Origin: Hormiphora californensis
Taxonomy: Eukaryota > Ctenophora > Tentaculata > Cydippida > Pleurobrachiidae
Direction of reading: 5' to 3'
NCBI GenBank assembly: GCA_020137815.1
Contig: CM035360.1
Span: 1,764,077-1,828,076 of the forward strand
DNA length: 64,000 nt
The position numbers and the translations under genes are program-made. Every line of letters starts with the position of its first letter. Positions within the stretch are counted from its first letter, which is position 1. Below are positions 11,755 to 25,762 of this stretch, one piece after another. The notes below the pieces were generated by a model, which saw only the letters and a program-made list of their open reading frames with translations, was not told where the DNA came from and did not search any database.

Positions 11755-12499
11755 AAGGAACCATAATAAAGTTCAAGAGCCTCCAAGAGCACCCAAGAGC
11801 GTACCCGATCGAAGAGAGACCACACCTGAGAGCGCACCACACCCAAAAGAGACCACATCCAAGAGCGCACCACCTCCAGAAGACACCACTTCAAGAGCGC
11901 ACCACATCAAAGAGAGCTCCCCATCCAGAAGATACCACGCGCAGGGGACACCACGCGCAGAAGAGACCAGCGCGGCGTTGTATTTGCGCGTGCGGTCTCT
12001 TCTGCGCGTGGTGTCCCCTGCGCGCGGTATCTTCTGGATGGGGAGCTCTCTTTGATGTGGTGCGCTCTTGGAGTGGTGTCCCCTGCGCGCGGTATCTTCT
12101 GGATGGGGAGCTCTCTTTGATGTGGTGCGCTCTTGGAGTGGTGTCTTTTGGAGGTGGTGCGCTCTTGGATAGGGATCCCTAAAAAAGTTCAGTATTTACA
12201 CAGAGTTTACACAGTCTTTACACAGTCGTTACACCCAGAGCGCCCGCGCCGCTCTGGGTGTAAAGACTGCGTCTTTCGCACTCGATTTGCAGCGTTTTCG
12301 GAAACTTTTTTCGCCGCAGCGCTCAATTTACTCAATTGTGCAGCACACAATCCAATATTTTCTTAGAAAAAGCCGCAAAACGCAGCACGCGCCGCTCTGG
12401 GTGTAATGACTGTGTAAAGACTGTGTAAACTCTGTGTAAATACTGAACTTTTTTAGGGATCCCTATGGGGTGCGCTCTTGAACTTTATTATGGTTCCTT
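11755..12499. mobile_element. Foldback element with repetitive arms
   Basis: The ends are inverted copies (AAGGAACCATAATAAAGTTC at the left and its complement at the right). Inside, motifs such as aagagcgcaccac and gaagataccacgcgc recur in tandem in the left arm and reappear inverted around 11990-12160. The open frames here (RPHPRAHH-like repeats) follow from the repeat unit and I do not take them as genes. A second element is nested in it. Confidence 0.75.
12171..12464. mobile_element. Nested foldback element inside 11755-12499
   Basis: A 294-bp element bounded by AGGGATCCCTAAAAAAGTTC and its complement. The arms carry repeated tttacacag/ctgtgtaaa motifs and the GC-rich block gcgccgctctgggtgtaa. 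Its insertion splits the outer foldback. AT flanks both ends, as in the MITE at 10082. Confidence 0.8.
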
Positions 12500-13116
12500 G
12501 GCATACGTTGCAGGCCCCTTATAATATAATATAAGGGGCCTGGAGGGAATACCGCGCTAGGGGGGAATACATAATCAATCATATCTCCGGTTCCAGATAA
12601 GGTACAGAAATCGTTTTGGTAGCGTTAGAAAGAGGAAGAGAACAGCTTTCAAATGCAACCGGTTTCAAGTCTCTATCTTATCAGGAACAGGAGATATGAA
12701 CCAAACTCCGCAAAATCGAGTGCGGTAAAATCGAAATTTGAATGAAATTTTAAAAATGGTGTCCCTGCAAGAATCTGTGACGTCACTTTTTGAAAACAAC
12801 CCATCTTTCAACGGCTATTGCTCAGCCTCCTTAAGTCCAATTAACTTCTCTCAAAAACAGCAAGGTAGATAATCGTTAGATCTAACAACTGGTGAAAGAA
12901 TCAAGTCAAACGGACTTCAGGAGCCAAAGTTATAAGCACCGCCGTTTTTTCGACCGCAAAGTTATCTTCGACCCAGCCGGGATCAGGCCAAACGCGCGCG
13001 CGGCATTCCCTCCAGTCCCCTCGTTGCGGGGGTGCGCGCATGAGGGGGCTGCAGCGCATTCCAATATGGTTCCTTAGTAAAAAGTCAAAGTGCACCGTTT
13101 ACCGCAGCCGCGTCGT
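12500..13116. other. Repeat-derived spacer
   Basis: Contains a small palindrome ggccccttataatataatataaggggcc spread over 12513-12540 and fragments related to the tatctccggttcctgataag sequence of the next element. No gene seen. Confidence 0.4.
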
Positions 13117-13323
13117 CGGATTTTTTGAAACTGTCACCCCCCTGAAATAACGAAATTTGCCATATCTCCGGTTCCTGATAAGATAGAGACTTGAAATTTG
13201 GAGGTTCTGAAGAACTTAGCAAGATCTTCGTAACCTCCAAATTTCAAGTCTCTATCTCGTCAGGAACCGGATTTATGGTCATTTACGAAAATACCCAGGG
13301 GGGTGACAGTTTCAAAAAATCCG
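13117..13323. mobile_element. Foldback element
   Basis: Inverted arms from cggattttttgaaactgtca to its complement, with a second inner pair (tatctccggttcctgataag and complement) around a loop near 13210. No clear target duplication. Confidence 0.75.
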
Positions 13324-13691
13324 TCTTTATCAAGCGCGCGCCTCAACGATTTGGACCGCGCTGAGTTTTTTGCATCGTATAAAAACAATATTCGCGCGTA
13401 ACGATCAATCACTGCGCGTTTGATTGATTTCGTTTTACTCCGCAAACAATCCAAGTTCAAAATAGTGGCGCCAAGGACAAACATTCGATTATTTTTCCGG
13501 ATTTGATCAATTTGAGTTGTGTAGTTTCCGGTTTCTAGTTTCCGCGATACGCCGATACCTCACTATCTAGATGATCCATTTTGAAACGAGATTGTTTAAA
13601 AATTCAAAAGATGTTCTAAAAGAAAATCCTAACGCCCCTCAAAACAACAACAAAAAAGGTCAGTTTTAAAAAACAACACGTGTTTCCCTCT
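13324..13691. other. Spacer before the 7TM receptor 3' end
   Basis: AT-rich sequence without a supportable gene. It should contain the polyadenylation region of the minus-strand receptor if the exon ending at 13692 belongs to it. Confidence 0.3.
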
Positions 13692-16600
13692 TCAAACCGA
13701 AGTTGAACTCTCCATTATAGAATTTGATCTGGAGCTATTTCCGGGTGTCGGTAGTGTCCTTTTAGCTCGAAGTTTATCTTCACGTGACAGGGTGCTTTGT
13801 GGGCTGCAGCAGCTGCCCCCATTTAGCGGTGAAATACCATCCTCTGATAAAGGGGAACCATTATCAGTTCGATCGGGCAGAGTAGTACCACAAGGCACTA
13901 GGTTGATATGTAGCACGGGTAATCGGCCCGAGTCGAGGGTACTGGGTGGACTACTTTGGTCCAGTTCTTCGTGTATTATCACTGGATTTGAGATGACTTC
14001 GCTGGTAGAGATGGGGTATTTAGATTTCCTGAACTTTTCCTCCCGTCTTTGCTTCGTTCTAGAGGTGGGTGGAGGGTCAGCTGGGGGTTTCATTCACACA
14101 CTCCTGTCACGCACTTTCTTCATTCATCACAGCTCCAATACATTCACACACACCACCCTTGCTACTCTTGATCCACTGCACTCGTGACACAGAATCAGAG
14201 ATCATGCTCACACATTCCACGGACTCAATCCATCCTTGATCACTGCAGCACGCCTCACACTATCATGCACACACCCATCCGGCACCCTGGTAATGGTATC
14301 CTAATTTATCCCAACTTTATAAAACACACTCTTCATCACTGCAAGCTGCAATGTGGCCCCATGCCCCAGCAGTTATAGTTTCACACCACACACTCACATA
14401 TACATTGCTCCAGATTTCCAATCATCTCACATTATAATATCACCCATCCCAAATTGTCCCTAAAACCCATATGTTCGTGCACACCTGTACACACAAACAC
14501 ACACACGCCCTCTCTCACTACATCACTGATCTGTTCTGTGCCCTGGGCGATACGGTCACTTTTTTAGCTTTCAGCTTGCTTTTAGGGGTTACCCCCGCCC
14601 TCCGTCTCAGTTTATACCTCATAGAGTGAATCACCCTGCCATGTATCCTCTCCTCGTATCTCCTCATCCAGTGCAGAACTCTGGTGGACGTAACGGCGTG
14701 GAAGTATGTTGGGCATGTGAAGAGATAGCAGATTGGGATGAATACTGATCCGAGACAAGTCCAGAAGGAGAGAAAGTCCATTCCAACGACCATTGGATAG
14801 GTAATGTTCAATTCACTGATGTCCGACTATAGGGGAAGTTGGGTTTAGGTATTACCGCTTTGAGAATTATTAGATCCCGAACTAGAACCGTAGTAAAGTA
14901 GTAAATTATGTATTGTCTGCTAAGCTTGGAAACGAAGTAACCCCTCCCTTGCCAGTGCGGGGTTATATCTTAACCAGCTGCGGGGTTATATCTTAACCAG
15001 CTGCTAAACTATGATATATATAAGGTGATATACATCCCTGCTTACCATGGTATGTCTGATGAGTAGGATGATGGCAGCCAACCATTTCGGGGACTGGGTT
15101 ATTACAAATACTAACACCATACACAGGCTTGCTTTGTACCTGCACAGAAATATAGATTATTGCATGTATTACATCTAAACAGCCTTTACCGTCCGTTTTA
15201 TCAAGAAATTGAGCACTAGCCTGGCTAGTGGCTAGGGATACGTGCTAAATTTTGGCGTATGAACAGTTAAAATTGTATCCAATATGCACCAACCTTTGAA
15301 AGAAATTTCTACTTTTTTCATGCATTTCATCCGCACTAAGCTTGACCTCCGTCTCATTTTTGTGAAGGGACCTCCGTCTCATGTAAAGCATGGCCACATA
15401 ATGACACACGGCCAACAGAACGGGGAAAATAGGGAAGAATATGATATAGAGATAGAGTTCTTTTCCAGTTGTAAAGGTGTAGGTGACAAAGCAGTCGATA
15501 ACGGTTGATGAGGGGTCATCTTCTGTTGCACACTTTGTATATTTCTCTTTTACACCTGCAGCAGGGGTAGGGGATCCAATGAGGTGCAATGACTGTGATG
15601 ATATAACTTAACAATAAATAACGGACGGTCTGTTATTATATTTATTGTACGGATGTATAGGCCTACATCACAAATCTAAAAAAGTCCGAACTAGACAGAT
15701 TGTATGGAGACTTACCTAACCGGCCTTCGTCAGTAAAGAAAAGTCCCGAGTCCCAGAATAGCAGTATGTGTGGTAGGGTTACTGTTATCCAGATTGAAGA
15801 GGCCACTTTCTTTACCATAAACACCTGTTTAACAGAGATACAAGTTCGGGTGTCTTGAAGGAGTTGGAGATTTTGGGAAACAATAATTCGAAAAAGGTAC
15901 ACTACTTTACTACTCAGGAAAGTTGGCCTATAAAAGTACACTTAAAGTTTCGTTTTTGTGCACCTCTCACTTTAATTTGGCAGCATTACAGATCCTAATA
16001 TACCTTCACGACGTCTTTTAGATTGGTGAACTGATATAGCAACATATCAATAGCAATCATCAACACGTGGGCCATGTATAGCACTTCTAGGTAGGAGTAA
16101 CAGTAGGCGGTAAAGGTGCACCAGTATCTACCCAGGTTCCACCCATCCGTTCTCATCATGGTGTATACTCCCATCGGGTAGACCTGTTATAGTAGAGGGG
16201 AGAGGGGTATTATCTAGTTACCTAGACCTGTTATAATAGAGGGGGGGAGGATGGGGTTCTCATGGTGTACACTCCCATCGGGTAGACCTGCAGGTGGGAG
16301 GGGGGTGGGGAGTTACCTAGACCAGCAGTAGAGGATGGGGAGGGTTATCTAGTTACCTAGACCTGCAGTAGAGGATGGGGAGGGTTATCTAGTTACCTAG
16401 ACCTGTTATAGTAGGGAGGAGGGTTGTCATGGTGTACACTCCCATGGGGTAGACCTGGAGGTGGGGGAGGGGGTATATTTAGTAGGGGAGGGGGGTATTA
16501 ACTAGACCTGTTATAGTAGAGGGGGAGGAGGGTGGTTGTCATGGTGTACACTCCCATGGGGTAGACCTGTTATAATAGTAGGGGGGTATTAACTAGACCT

Positions 16601-17835
16601 GCAGGTGGGCTGGGGGGGGGTTACAATCTAGTTGGACAGTTTGACATGGGGGTTCCTTGTTGAGTACCCATTACTCAACAAGGGGTTCTGGGTTACCCCT
16701 GGATCCCTGGTTATCCGGTATACCCCGCCTTCTGCACCGGCCATGACCATGATATCACTACCCTTGTTGTTGGATTTAAAAACCCGTTTTGCCTACTTTT
16801 GTGTACATATAATAGTCAAAAGAAGACAAAAGTATTCAGGAAATTCCGGAAATTTCATCGCCCACCCCTTGTATGGCTCACACATGTTATATTCTAACCC
16901 TCAACGTGCGGGGCGCAGCGAGACATGGTCAAACAAGGCGAGCTCTCACTGTATGCTCTGTGAGGGCTCGGCAGATCTACCACACTGTGGTAATATTCAT
17001 AACACCACACCCTAATATTCACCCCCCCCCCCCCCATTATATTGCACCCCACCCTAACATTCACCCCCCCCCCCCATTATATTGCACCCCACCCTAACAT
17101 TCACCCCCCACCCATTATATTGCACCCCACCCTAACATTCACCATCCCATTATTTTGCACCCCACCCTAACATTCACCCCTTATATTGCAGGTCACAGTG
17201 TGTGTGGTACAACTTACGAGAAATCCCATGAGGAAGTGGTTGAAGGAGAGACTGACTGCAAAAACAAAGGTAAACTGATCAATCTCCTTCCATCTCTCCA
17301 TTATAGAGGCTAACACAACCGAGGCGTTGCTCACCTGGGACGTAGGAAATGGAATGATATTGAAAATGGGAAAGCGGGCAGACATTATGGGTTTTACTGA
17401 TTAGGGAGTTGAGAATTGAGAAAGGGGACAGGGGTTCTCTTGGGCAAGAATCTGGTATTTTCATGGGGTTGATTCTTATGTTCTTATGTTGGGAATGATA
17501 TTAGTTCATACATTATAATTACCATGGCAACTAAAGATAAGATGATGTAGAGACAAATGAAGACTCCCTGATTTGCGTCACTTCTGTCACAAATGTACGC
17601 CATATTTAGAAGATCTGGTGATAGGGGGGAGTTGTTAATTAACTTGAATTAAGCAAACTCAATTTACACATTGTGTTGCTCGAACCTGTGATCAATTCAA
17701 ACACACACTGCATTCTGTAATAATCACTATAATATAATAAACACTGTAATAACACCTACCTGTATCACTGATTCCCTCCCTGGTGCAGTCTGAGAAGTTA
17801 GCCCAGTCAGTCCAGCAATCCAGTTTAGAATCCAT
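13692..17835 (-). CDS. Orphan rhodopsin-family 7TM receptor
   Basis: A plasma-membrane G-protein-coupled receptor; ligand unknown. Exons with matching phases: 16004-16183 (TM3, WNLGRYWC with the conserved cysteine), 15716-15824 (TM4), 15294-15555 (second extracellular loop with CATEDD...DCF, then TM5), 15046-15139 (TM6, FVITQSPKW), 14518-14826 (TM7, FIPICYLF, then a basic tail). Upstream are an N-terminal exon about 17760-17835 (MDSKLDCWTDWANFSDC), TM1 near 17510-17580 and TM2 ending at 17218 (SLSFNHFLMGFL, joining directly to the TM3 exon). The borders of TM1 and of the start of TM2 are not settled. The DRY motif is replaced by IDMLLY. A further minus-strand exon near 13692-14070 ends ESSTSV, a class I PDZ ligand; it may be an alternative tail or a separate product, as the frame through 14518 also stops. 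Confidence 0.75.
16150..16615. repeat. Minisatellite covering the TM3 exon acceptor
   Basis: Units of variable length contain ggtgtacactcccat followed by gggtagacctgttatagtag. On the receptor strand this is the end of the intron, the AG acceptor and the first ~30 bases of the TM3 exon. Further copies lie near 16256, 16434 and 16541, so intact acceptor-like sequences recur across the intron. Confidence 0.85.
16990..17195. repeat. Minisatellite in receptor intron
   Basis: Four to five copies of a ~35-bp unit (attatattgcaccccaccct plus aacattcacccc with a variable C run). It begins about 25 bp past the TM2 exon donor. Confidence 0.8.
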
Positions 17836-18638
17836 TATAATAGTGGTGTCCTATATCTGACAATTGAGTTGTTGAGAAAGGGGGAGGGTTACAATTGAGG
17901 CTGGGGATACAATATTGAATTGAATTTACAATTGAGGTGGAGGATAATAAAACTAAAAACATTCTGCATTGCTGGGGTGAGGGGGTTTACAGAATGCCAG
18001 CAAATGTTCGCAACAACAATGCCACCTATAACGCAGGAACTGTAAGGTGGGACCCTCCTTCTAAGGAGTGTAAAACATGCTCTAAGTAGAAATGTCGTGG
18101 CCCTATAAATCTCATTTCAAATCACCACGACATCACGATCGTGCACAATGAGCCACCATGCAGTACTCGGAAGAAGGAGACTTGGCAGCAGGACAAAGGT
18201 ATCGGCAAATCATTTTTCTTAGACTGAGAGGGGGAGAGAGAGAGAGGGGGAGAGAGAAGAGAAAATTTCTCTGAGAGAGATAGGATAGAAAGCGGTACGA
18301 ATTGAAACATACATAAGTTGACAACAAAGTCAACGCCTCTAGTTAAAGGAAAGCGAAAGAAGAATGTTAAGGACAATGAGAATTCCGAATATAGAGGGAG
18401 AGAGAGGGTGAGCAAAATAGAAATATGGAAATAGGGAGAGAGAGAATTTTGATAAATAGTTAAAGAGATAGAAACTCTCCATTGAAGAGGGTTGGAGAAA
18501 GATAGATAGATTGAGTGTGAGATAGAATGCAGGGTAGTAGCATCATGTAGCTTTCTGTAAAAGGAAACCTGTGTAGGTGGTCTTTGTCTCTCTCTCTCTC
18601 TATCTCTCTCTCACTCCCTCTCTCTCTCCCTCTCTCTG

Positions 18639-18706
<68 letters not shown>

Positions 18707-19970
18707 CCCTAATAAAAATGAAAAAGCTCTATAAGTATGGTAATCGTGTAGGCGAAGATAGTTATAAGTTAGACCTGAGATGTGAAACTAACTCAGAACA
18801 AAACAGAGAAAGTGTTATATCGCGCCAGATAGAGACACAATTTATAGTGTGTAGAGAAAAAAAAAAGGTGATTTTCACACCTACAAGTGTGCGTTGATTT
18901 GTTCTCCCGCCCTGGTTTCACGTTTTTTAATCATTCAATCCATGGTATTGGACATCTAGCTCATTCAATCTATCTATTTTTACCATCCAGATCTACATTT
19001 TACCTTTCTGGTCTCTACCTACGGCTTTTATACTTAGCTATTCTCTTTTGTGTGGCTCATACCGCACTCTGCGAGGGTTCGGTAGATCATATTATCTTGG
19101 GTTCTAATTTCTACTAATCAACAGAATAGCTCAGCAACCTAATTCTGCATTATATACTGGTGTGTGACGGCTTTTGTGTGTTACAAAGAACTGTTGACAC
19201 ACGGTGTACTATTGACATAGAAATATGATGTTGATTGTTGAGCATGTTTCAGGTAGACTTATGCGGGATTTTCAGCCTCTTTACTTTTAGCTTTGGGCGC
19301 CCAAAGTAGCTTACTGTTAGTTTCACACTTTCACATCTCATACACAGTACAAGTATAGTATGAAAACAGAAAGCAGTAAAATTATGATAAGATACATCGC
19401 ACATCAATTTGTAAAAGAAGGGCTTAAACATAACTATGAATACTATGAATGTGTGTATATCAAGTAGATGTGGAACTTCGTGTTATCAAAGATTCAAAGA
19501 GTTTGGCTGAGTTTGGCGGCGCCGAAATTAGGGGTTACAGTTTACACTTGGCAAACATATATGCAACGCGAACGGGTTATTATTTATTACTTTATTTTAT
19601 ATTTAAAACCAAGAGAAGGCAATGAAAATGCAGGTGTTACGAAAGCAGTTACGAAATAAAATCTTCTACGTCAAGTGAAGCTTCATAGCTAAGTGGTTTG
19701 AAAATAAAGTTTGCGAGGAAGGGTCAGCCTCAGCACAATGCCTGGCAGTGGAGTTCTATTGAACAAGTATAGTCCATAGAACGTGCAGTGGTACGGCGTG
19801 ACAACGACGGATCGGTTGTACGTGAGTCGTGATATTTTGAGAGCAGGGATCATCATTCATCAATATTTTAAGCCAAAGATAATATGTAGATAGAGGATAG
19901 AGAGAGTGACAAAGAATTTAAAGAGCTTTGACCAAAAATATGCTATAGTTAAATCAGAAATCTCACCATC

Positions 19971-20132
<162 letters not shown>

Positions 20133-20545
20133 CTCATTCGGCATTCCTATACCGTACACGGCAAAATGCCTCAGCAAGACGAGCTACAGACTGAGAGAGA
20201 GACAGAGAGAGAGTTACAAAATTAGTGCAGTAATGAAACATCATGTTTAGAAACATTTGCAAGCCTTACAGATACTGCTAAAATGAATCCTATAAAGCTT
20301 TCAACCCTTTTCTCCTTCCCTCTTTCTTTCTCCATCTCTATCTATGCTCTCTCTCTCTTCTTTCCTATCCCTCTCTCCCAGATCTCTCTCGGCAAAAGTG
20401 AATCGAGAACAATACAAGGTTTGTGACAAGGTTTGCGACTTTATGCTAATATAGTGTGAGGTAATTGAGAGACCTCATGAACGGAGAGTACCTCAGTACC
20501 ACTGTAGTGGAGGGTCGGGGTCTCTCTCTCTCTCACTTTCTCAGT

Positions 20546-20616
<71 letters not shown>

Positions 20617-20824
20617 TTCTCTCTCTTTCTCTCTCTCTCCCTCTCTCTCTCTCTAACCTTACCGCTTCGTTTCCTCTCACCACACGAAGTGCAGTGTAAC
20701 TATGTCCCCAATTCCAAACCGATGACTCAGTTTTCCATCTCCCTCTCTCTCTCTCTCCCCCCCCTCTCTCTCTCTATCTCTCTTCCTCCCTCTCTCTATC
20801 TCTATCTCTCTATCTCTCTCTATC

Positions 20825-20867
<43 letters not shown>

Positions 20868-21544
20868 CTCTCTCTCTCACTCTCTCCCCTTTCTCTCTCT
20901 GTCACTCAAGTTATTTATATCTCTCATTATCCCTTTTCATCCCGTATCTGACCATATATCATCGCACATACAGCATTTCACGGATGCAACACCCCCTCTC
21001 CTTTTCTAATCTAGTCGTGTAGTCGAGTACCATACAACACTACATGGTGAGAAGTTTTCAATGCACTTTATAGAACTGAGAGACACACAAAATATATAAC
21101 GTAATAAACATTTCTCGGGACCACATCGGGTGGGAAAGGCAGCTGGAAAATGGGGGTGAACTAGGAGTGAACTACACGGGGCACTTTCTGAATAATAATA
21201 TGTTGGTAGTGTAGCGCACAACTATATAAAACCACAACGTGCCCTAAAAGCAACTGAGGGTAGCTGAAAGCAAAGAGAATTGGGTTGGTCATAACCCCTT
21301 CGCACGCTGGTAAGGGAGGGGTAAAATCCCTTAAACGGCCAAGGGGGGACTATGTTAGGTTTATCAATTGGGCTAAAGAGAATACGAACAAATTTAGTTG
21401 GGGCACCCACGAGAAAAAACAATAACTCTCACCCAAAGTGTAAAAAGGTGCTATGAGGGGGGCATGGGGTTTGTATACCCTATAAAGAAAATATTGTGGG
21501 GAAAAATAGTACCTAGATTCTAGGGGGGGAAACAAAACTAGTTC

Positions 21545-22640
21545 CCCATGTCCCCGTGTTTTGGGGTTTAGAGAAAAATTAACGAATTAGTGGAAATAAC
21601 AAACAATTTTTCCCCTGTAACGTTGGGTAAAGTAAAAAGAGGCAAGATACAGGGGGAAAATTTATTATTTAATATACCCAGATTCAAGACTGGATATTTT
21701 TGTTTTAAAAACAACCGTATAATTTTTATTGCTTTGGGGTTTCTTTTTTGGGAAAATTTTCCCTTTTTCCCCCCTTTCTGGGGAAATCTATTTAAAAAAA
21801 GGCACGTGGGGTTTTTTTCTTTTCTTGACCCTTTATACAGCTATTGGTGTTGGTCCCAACATAAACCCGAGCATACTTGAAAATAAATGGGGGAGAGAGG
21901 CCCCTCTCAGAGAGCGAGAAGGGGGAAGAAAGAGCAAAAGAGAAAAGAGAAAAGAATTTTAAAACCCCCCAATTTAGAGAAAAAGAGAGAAGAAAAAAAA
22001 AAGTTTTTGACCGACAAGGTAGGGGATGGTGCAACAATAAAGAAATGTTGTCAAAGGGGAAGTTAAAAAAGGGGGGGAAACGACCGGAGAGGGAAAAGAC
22101 TTCTAGATAAAATTCTTGGAAGTTTAAAATAGAAGGGGGGGGAAAAGGGGGAGAGATAAAGGGGAACCAATTTAAACTTCCATTTTTAAGAGGCAGTGAC
22201 ATTTTCTTTTGACCAACCACCCACCTTCTAAAATTTCCCCCTTTCCCCCCCCCCCCTCCGCGGGGAAAGAAGCCTTATTTGTAACAGAAATTTTGGTTTG
22301 CTGAAAGGGGAAAAGGACCGAAGGAATAAAATTGATGAGTATGCAGCCCCGATTTTTGATTTTTTGCCCCAAAAAACTTTCTCATTTGGGGAAAAAAGGG
22401 GGAAGGAAGAGAAGAGAGATTAGGGGAGGGGAAAATAGATAATAGAGACTCCCTCCCTATCGAAATTCCAGAGGCGCCCCCTCGGGGGCCCCGGGCGTTG
22501 GGCCCCCCCCGTTGTGGTGGGGGGCTTCCCCCTGGAAAAAAAAGTTAGGGGTTTTCGCGGAAGGATAAGAATGGGCCCCCCCTACTGCAGCTTGTTTTAA
22601 AAGGGTGAAAGAAAGGTTTCTTTTCAAACGCAAAACGATT
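21545..22640. repeat. Second homopolymer-stretched patch, probably poor consensus
   Basis: Nearly every base occurs in runs of 3-7 in all four letters (for example ggggtttcttttttggg), unlike the surrounding sequence. The pattern resembles the patch at 395-948. Frames in it should not be annotated. Confidence 0.65.
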
Positions 22641-25147
22641 GGGTTTAAAAAATACATTTTGTTTGGTGAAAGAGTTTGCTAAAATGGTATGGGCGCCAAA
22701 AAGTCACCAGGGAAATTGCAGCCCAGTCCTTGACTTGTTTAGACTGTCTCGTGATAGTGTGATACTCTCTTTTTAACTCAAAAGATAGACTATGAAAATT
22801 CATTCCTTGCCGAAGCCATAATAACCAAATACAATGACAATAAGACATGTAGTAGTTCCAAACAATCTTAGATTTAGAGGAATGACTATAGTGGTACGTG
22901 CAGTGCTAGAAAAATATGTCCCCTTAAAACTTAATTGCGAAAAAGACGTTGATCAGGAAAAGACTCCATGTGTGTGAGGTGCAATATAATTCAATAGATG
23001 TATGTGTGCACAGCTGTTCGGACAGTGTTATTGGAGCCGCGTGTGTGTTCAGATGTTGTGCGTATCGGAGCGGTATAAAAAGTCTTATTAGTTTATGAAA
23101 GAGGGATATAAAAACAAACAGCTGCTAATGGACAAAACAAAATGGAAAAATTCATACTGCAGACCAGTAATATATAATATCATGGGGATATCATAACATC
23201 CCATCTTCCTAAAAGTATCTCTGAAAGAGATTCGACTTCAAAGATTCATTAAACGGGGGAAAGGTAAATTGAACACCACAAATAATATTGTACCACTATA
23301 CCTAAACCCCTAAATTGATCAGGTGCTGCACTGAAAAAAGGTCTTCAAAAGGCCGGCAATATTTCAAGTTGACACTAATAGAGAAATGACTGCACTCAGT
23401 ATAAATCTCTTTTCTCAATTTTCCCTTGTGTACCCACTCCCCCATTATTATACATTCACTCAATATCGACACGTAACCACACAGAAAGGGATTGATACTG
23501 AGTATCTTGGCAAACTGAGTAGTACCCCACACAATACTGTGAACAATAGTCTATCTTTTCCCTTGATCTACTGAAACAACTACCCCCCTTCCTTGGAACC
23601 AATCCGATATCTCTATAATTCTGTGATAGCTAAGCGATGTGGGGGGTTTACCAAATTTCTCACAGTTTTCGATGGAAATTTGTATTTTTTTGCAATTTGA
23701 GTTAATCAATGTCTGCCGCCTTGCTGGCACGATTTCCTAACCGTCCATGGACGGTTGAGCGGGTACCAAAGCCGCCCCCTATCTCTAGAAACTATTTTAA
23801 TGTTCCCTATACCAATAATAAAGGACGGATTTCCTAAAATATTTCGTTCGTTTCGTACGTCAAACACAGTCAGTAGTGAAACACATAACACAATGCATTC
23901 GAATTATGATTTCTCATGACATTGTGTCTTTTTCTTCTCTCTGTATTCTCCCTGCTGCTTTCCTTAATTCTCCTGTAATAAAAGGCAAATTCCGATGCGA
24001 CGAAAATCACAATAATTGTCGATGTTAATTTCCTTACCAAATATCCGTATCTGAATTGTTGAGTCAACACGACCAATATCCGACAGGCGTGTGAAGATGG
24101 AACCTGGAAATACCCCTGGCCCTCACAGCTCAACAAGGAAAAACGTGGCTGGTTTTGTGTACTCATCCCTGCTCGACTACTCCATGATCTCGACACATGC
24201 AGAAAGAGCAATTGTGTATTGATTTCGGAACTGTTAAATAAGAGTAGGATGTAAATTTAATCAGCTAAGGGCAAGCTGTGAATGCAGAGTGCAGAGTGTA
24301 GTGGAATCATCCTGGTATTTTGTAATTAATCCTTTTGTTTATCACCTGTAATCTTGTCAGTTGTATTTGTTAGGCGACCATAAGCGACCGAGAAGAACCG
24401 AGGTCTATGCCCAAACATCATTTATGGTCTCTTATCTCCCGCTTGAAGTTGACGGCCCGAATTTGGACACACTGCAGAACGTGACGCGCATCCCCGAACG
24501 TCTCAAATGTGGACGAAACCGCGCGCCGCGTTTCAAAGCAATGACAGTTGTGTGCTTTGATTGCAAGATGAGTTCCGCGCGGGACAAAAACACCGTATTC
24601 GACTTAAATCAGGTCTTTCGACCAACTGAGCTCCAATGACCTTGAGTCAGACCCCAGCAACAGTCTGATAACAACTAATTGGTTGTGTGACCCTAACCTC
24701 CGATCTAAGAAGCCTGTTCTATCCCCTCACCAGGCATGATCCCTTATAAGGTGTATACTGTAGAGGTTCTGTCAGGACTCAGGCATCGCGCTGTACTGCA
24801 GTGGAGGTTGGGGTCATGTGACAGAATAAGAAAAATACGGGTCTTGTAATTTTGTAAAAAGTATCTAAACACATCAGAATCACATAATGTTAACAAATAA
24901 ATAACTGTTAAGTATTTGCAACCATTTAACACATCGTCAATAGCTCCCATTTGTTCCAATAAATATACAAAGTTCGAAACACGTAGTCTTCCGCCAGCGA
25001 AAATAAGACATCGATAGAGAGGGTGTAGATTTTTCCGGTTCCACTCGTCTTTCTCTCAACAATTTCACCGCAATCGGTTGCTTTCCTAGCTTGTGTGTGG
25101 GTGTTGATTCACTGACTGAAATGTGCAGGGGTAAGCCTAGTGGAGAA

Positions 25148-25148
25148 G

Positions 25149-25216
<68 letters not shown>
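25148..25216. repeat. GA microsatellite
   Basis: About 34 GA units. It lies roughly 550 bp downstream of the prominin stop. Confidence 0.95.
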
Positions 25217-25218
<2 letters not shown>

Positions 25219-25762
25219 TAGAATGTAGCGAGAGGGTCTCTAGAGATAATTTATCATCTCGCTGCTCCTTATCCATCTCACTCGGTCTTCTCCTTCGCTT
25301 CTTCGCTTACTCTGTCTGTCTCTCTGTCTCGGCTGCTCTATCATCTCGTTCATCTCGCGGTCCGTGACTCTTCAGCGGCTTCGTAACTCGCTCCCCGAAT
25401 TTGATCATGAACTTTGTGCCAGAAGCTTGCAAAGACATGATATCGTCTCCGCTAAACTGTACAGCTTGTTAACTGTTAGGCTGTAACTAAACAACTACAA
25501 CTAGCAACTTTAGAACTTATAGTGCAAATTCTCAGGGTAACCATGAACAGCAAATCTGTTGAGCCAAACCACAAGTTTACTGCGGTAATGTCAGTTGCAC
25601 AAACTATTTGCCCTAAACGAACCTACAATATTGCGGGTGCTGACCAAAATTTTACCAACCATAACTGAGGTCTACAAGCTTGAATATTTCACGGAACCGT
25701 CTCAAAGGCGGGTGACCCAACAAATCTAACTGATCAAAGAACGTGGTCCCCCCACAAAATAC

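Noticed and set aside
11657-12182. Frames with repeated RPHPRAHH/EETTSKSAP-like units
   Set aside because: They follow the arms of a foldback element and reappear inverted, so they reflect repeat structure.
17990-18090. Plus-strand segment VRNNNATYNAGTVRWDPPS, resembling an extracellular HYR/fibronectin-like exon
   Set aside because: Too short, stops soon after and has no partner exons on the plus strand.
24040-24230. Plus-strand segment with ACEDGTWKYPWPSQ, resembling a class B receptor hormone-binding exon
   Set aside because: Isolated, with no neighbouring exons or membrane segments in a matching frame.
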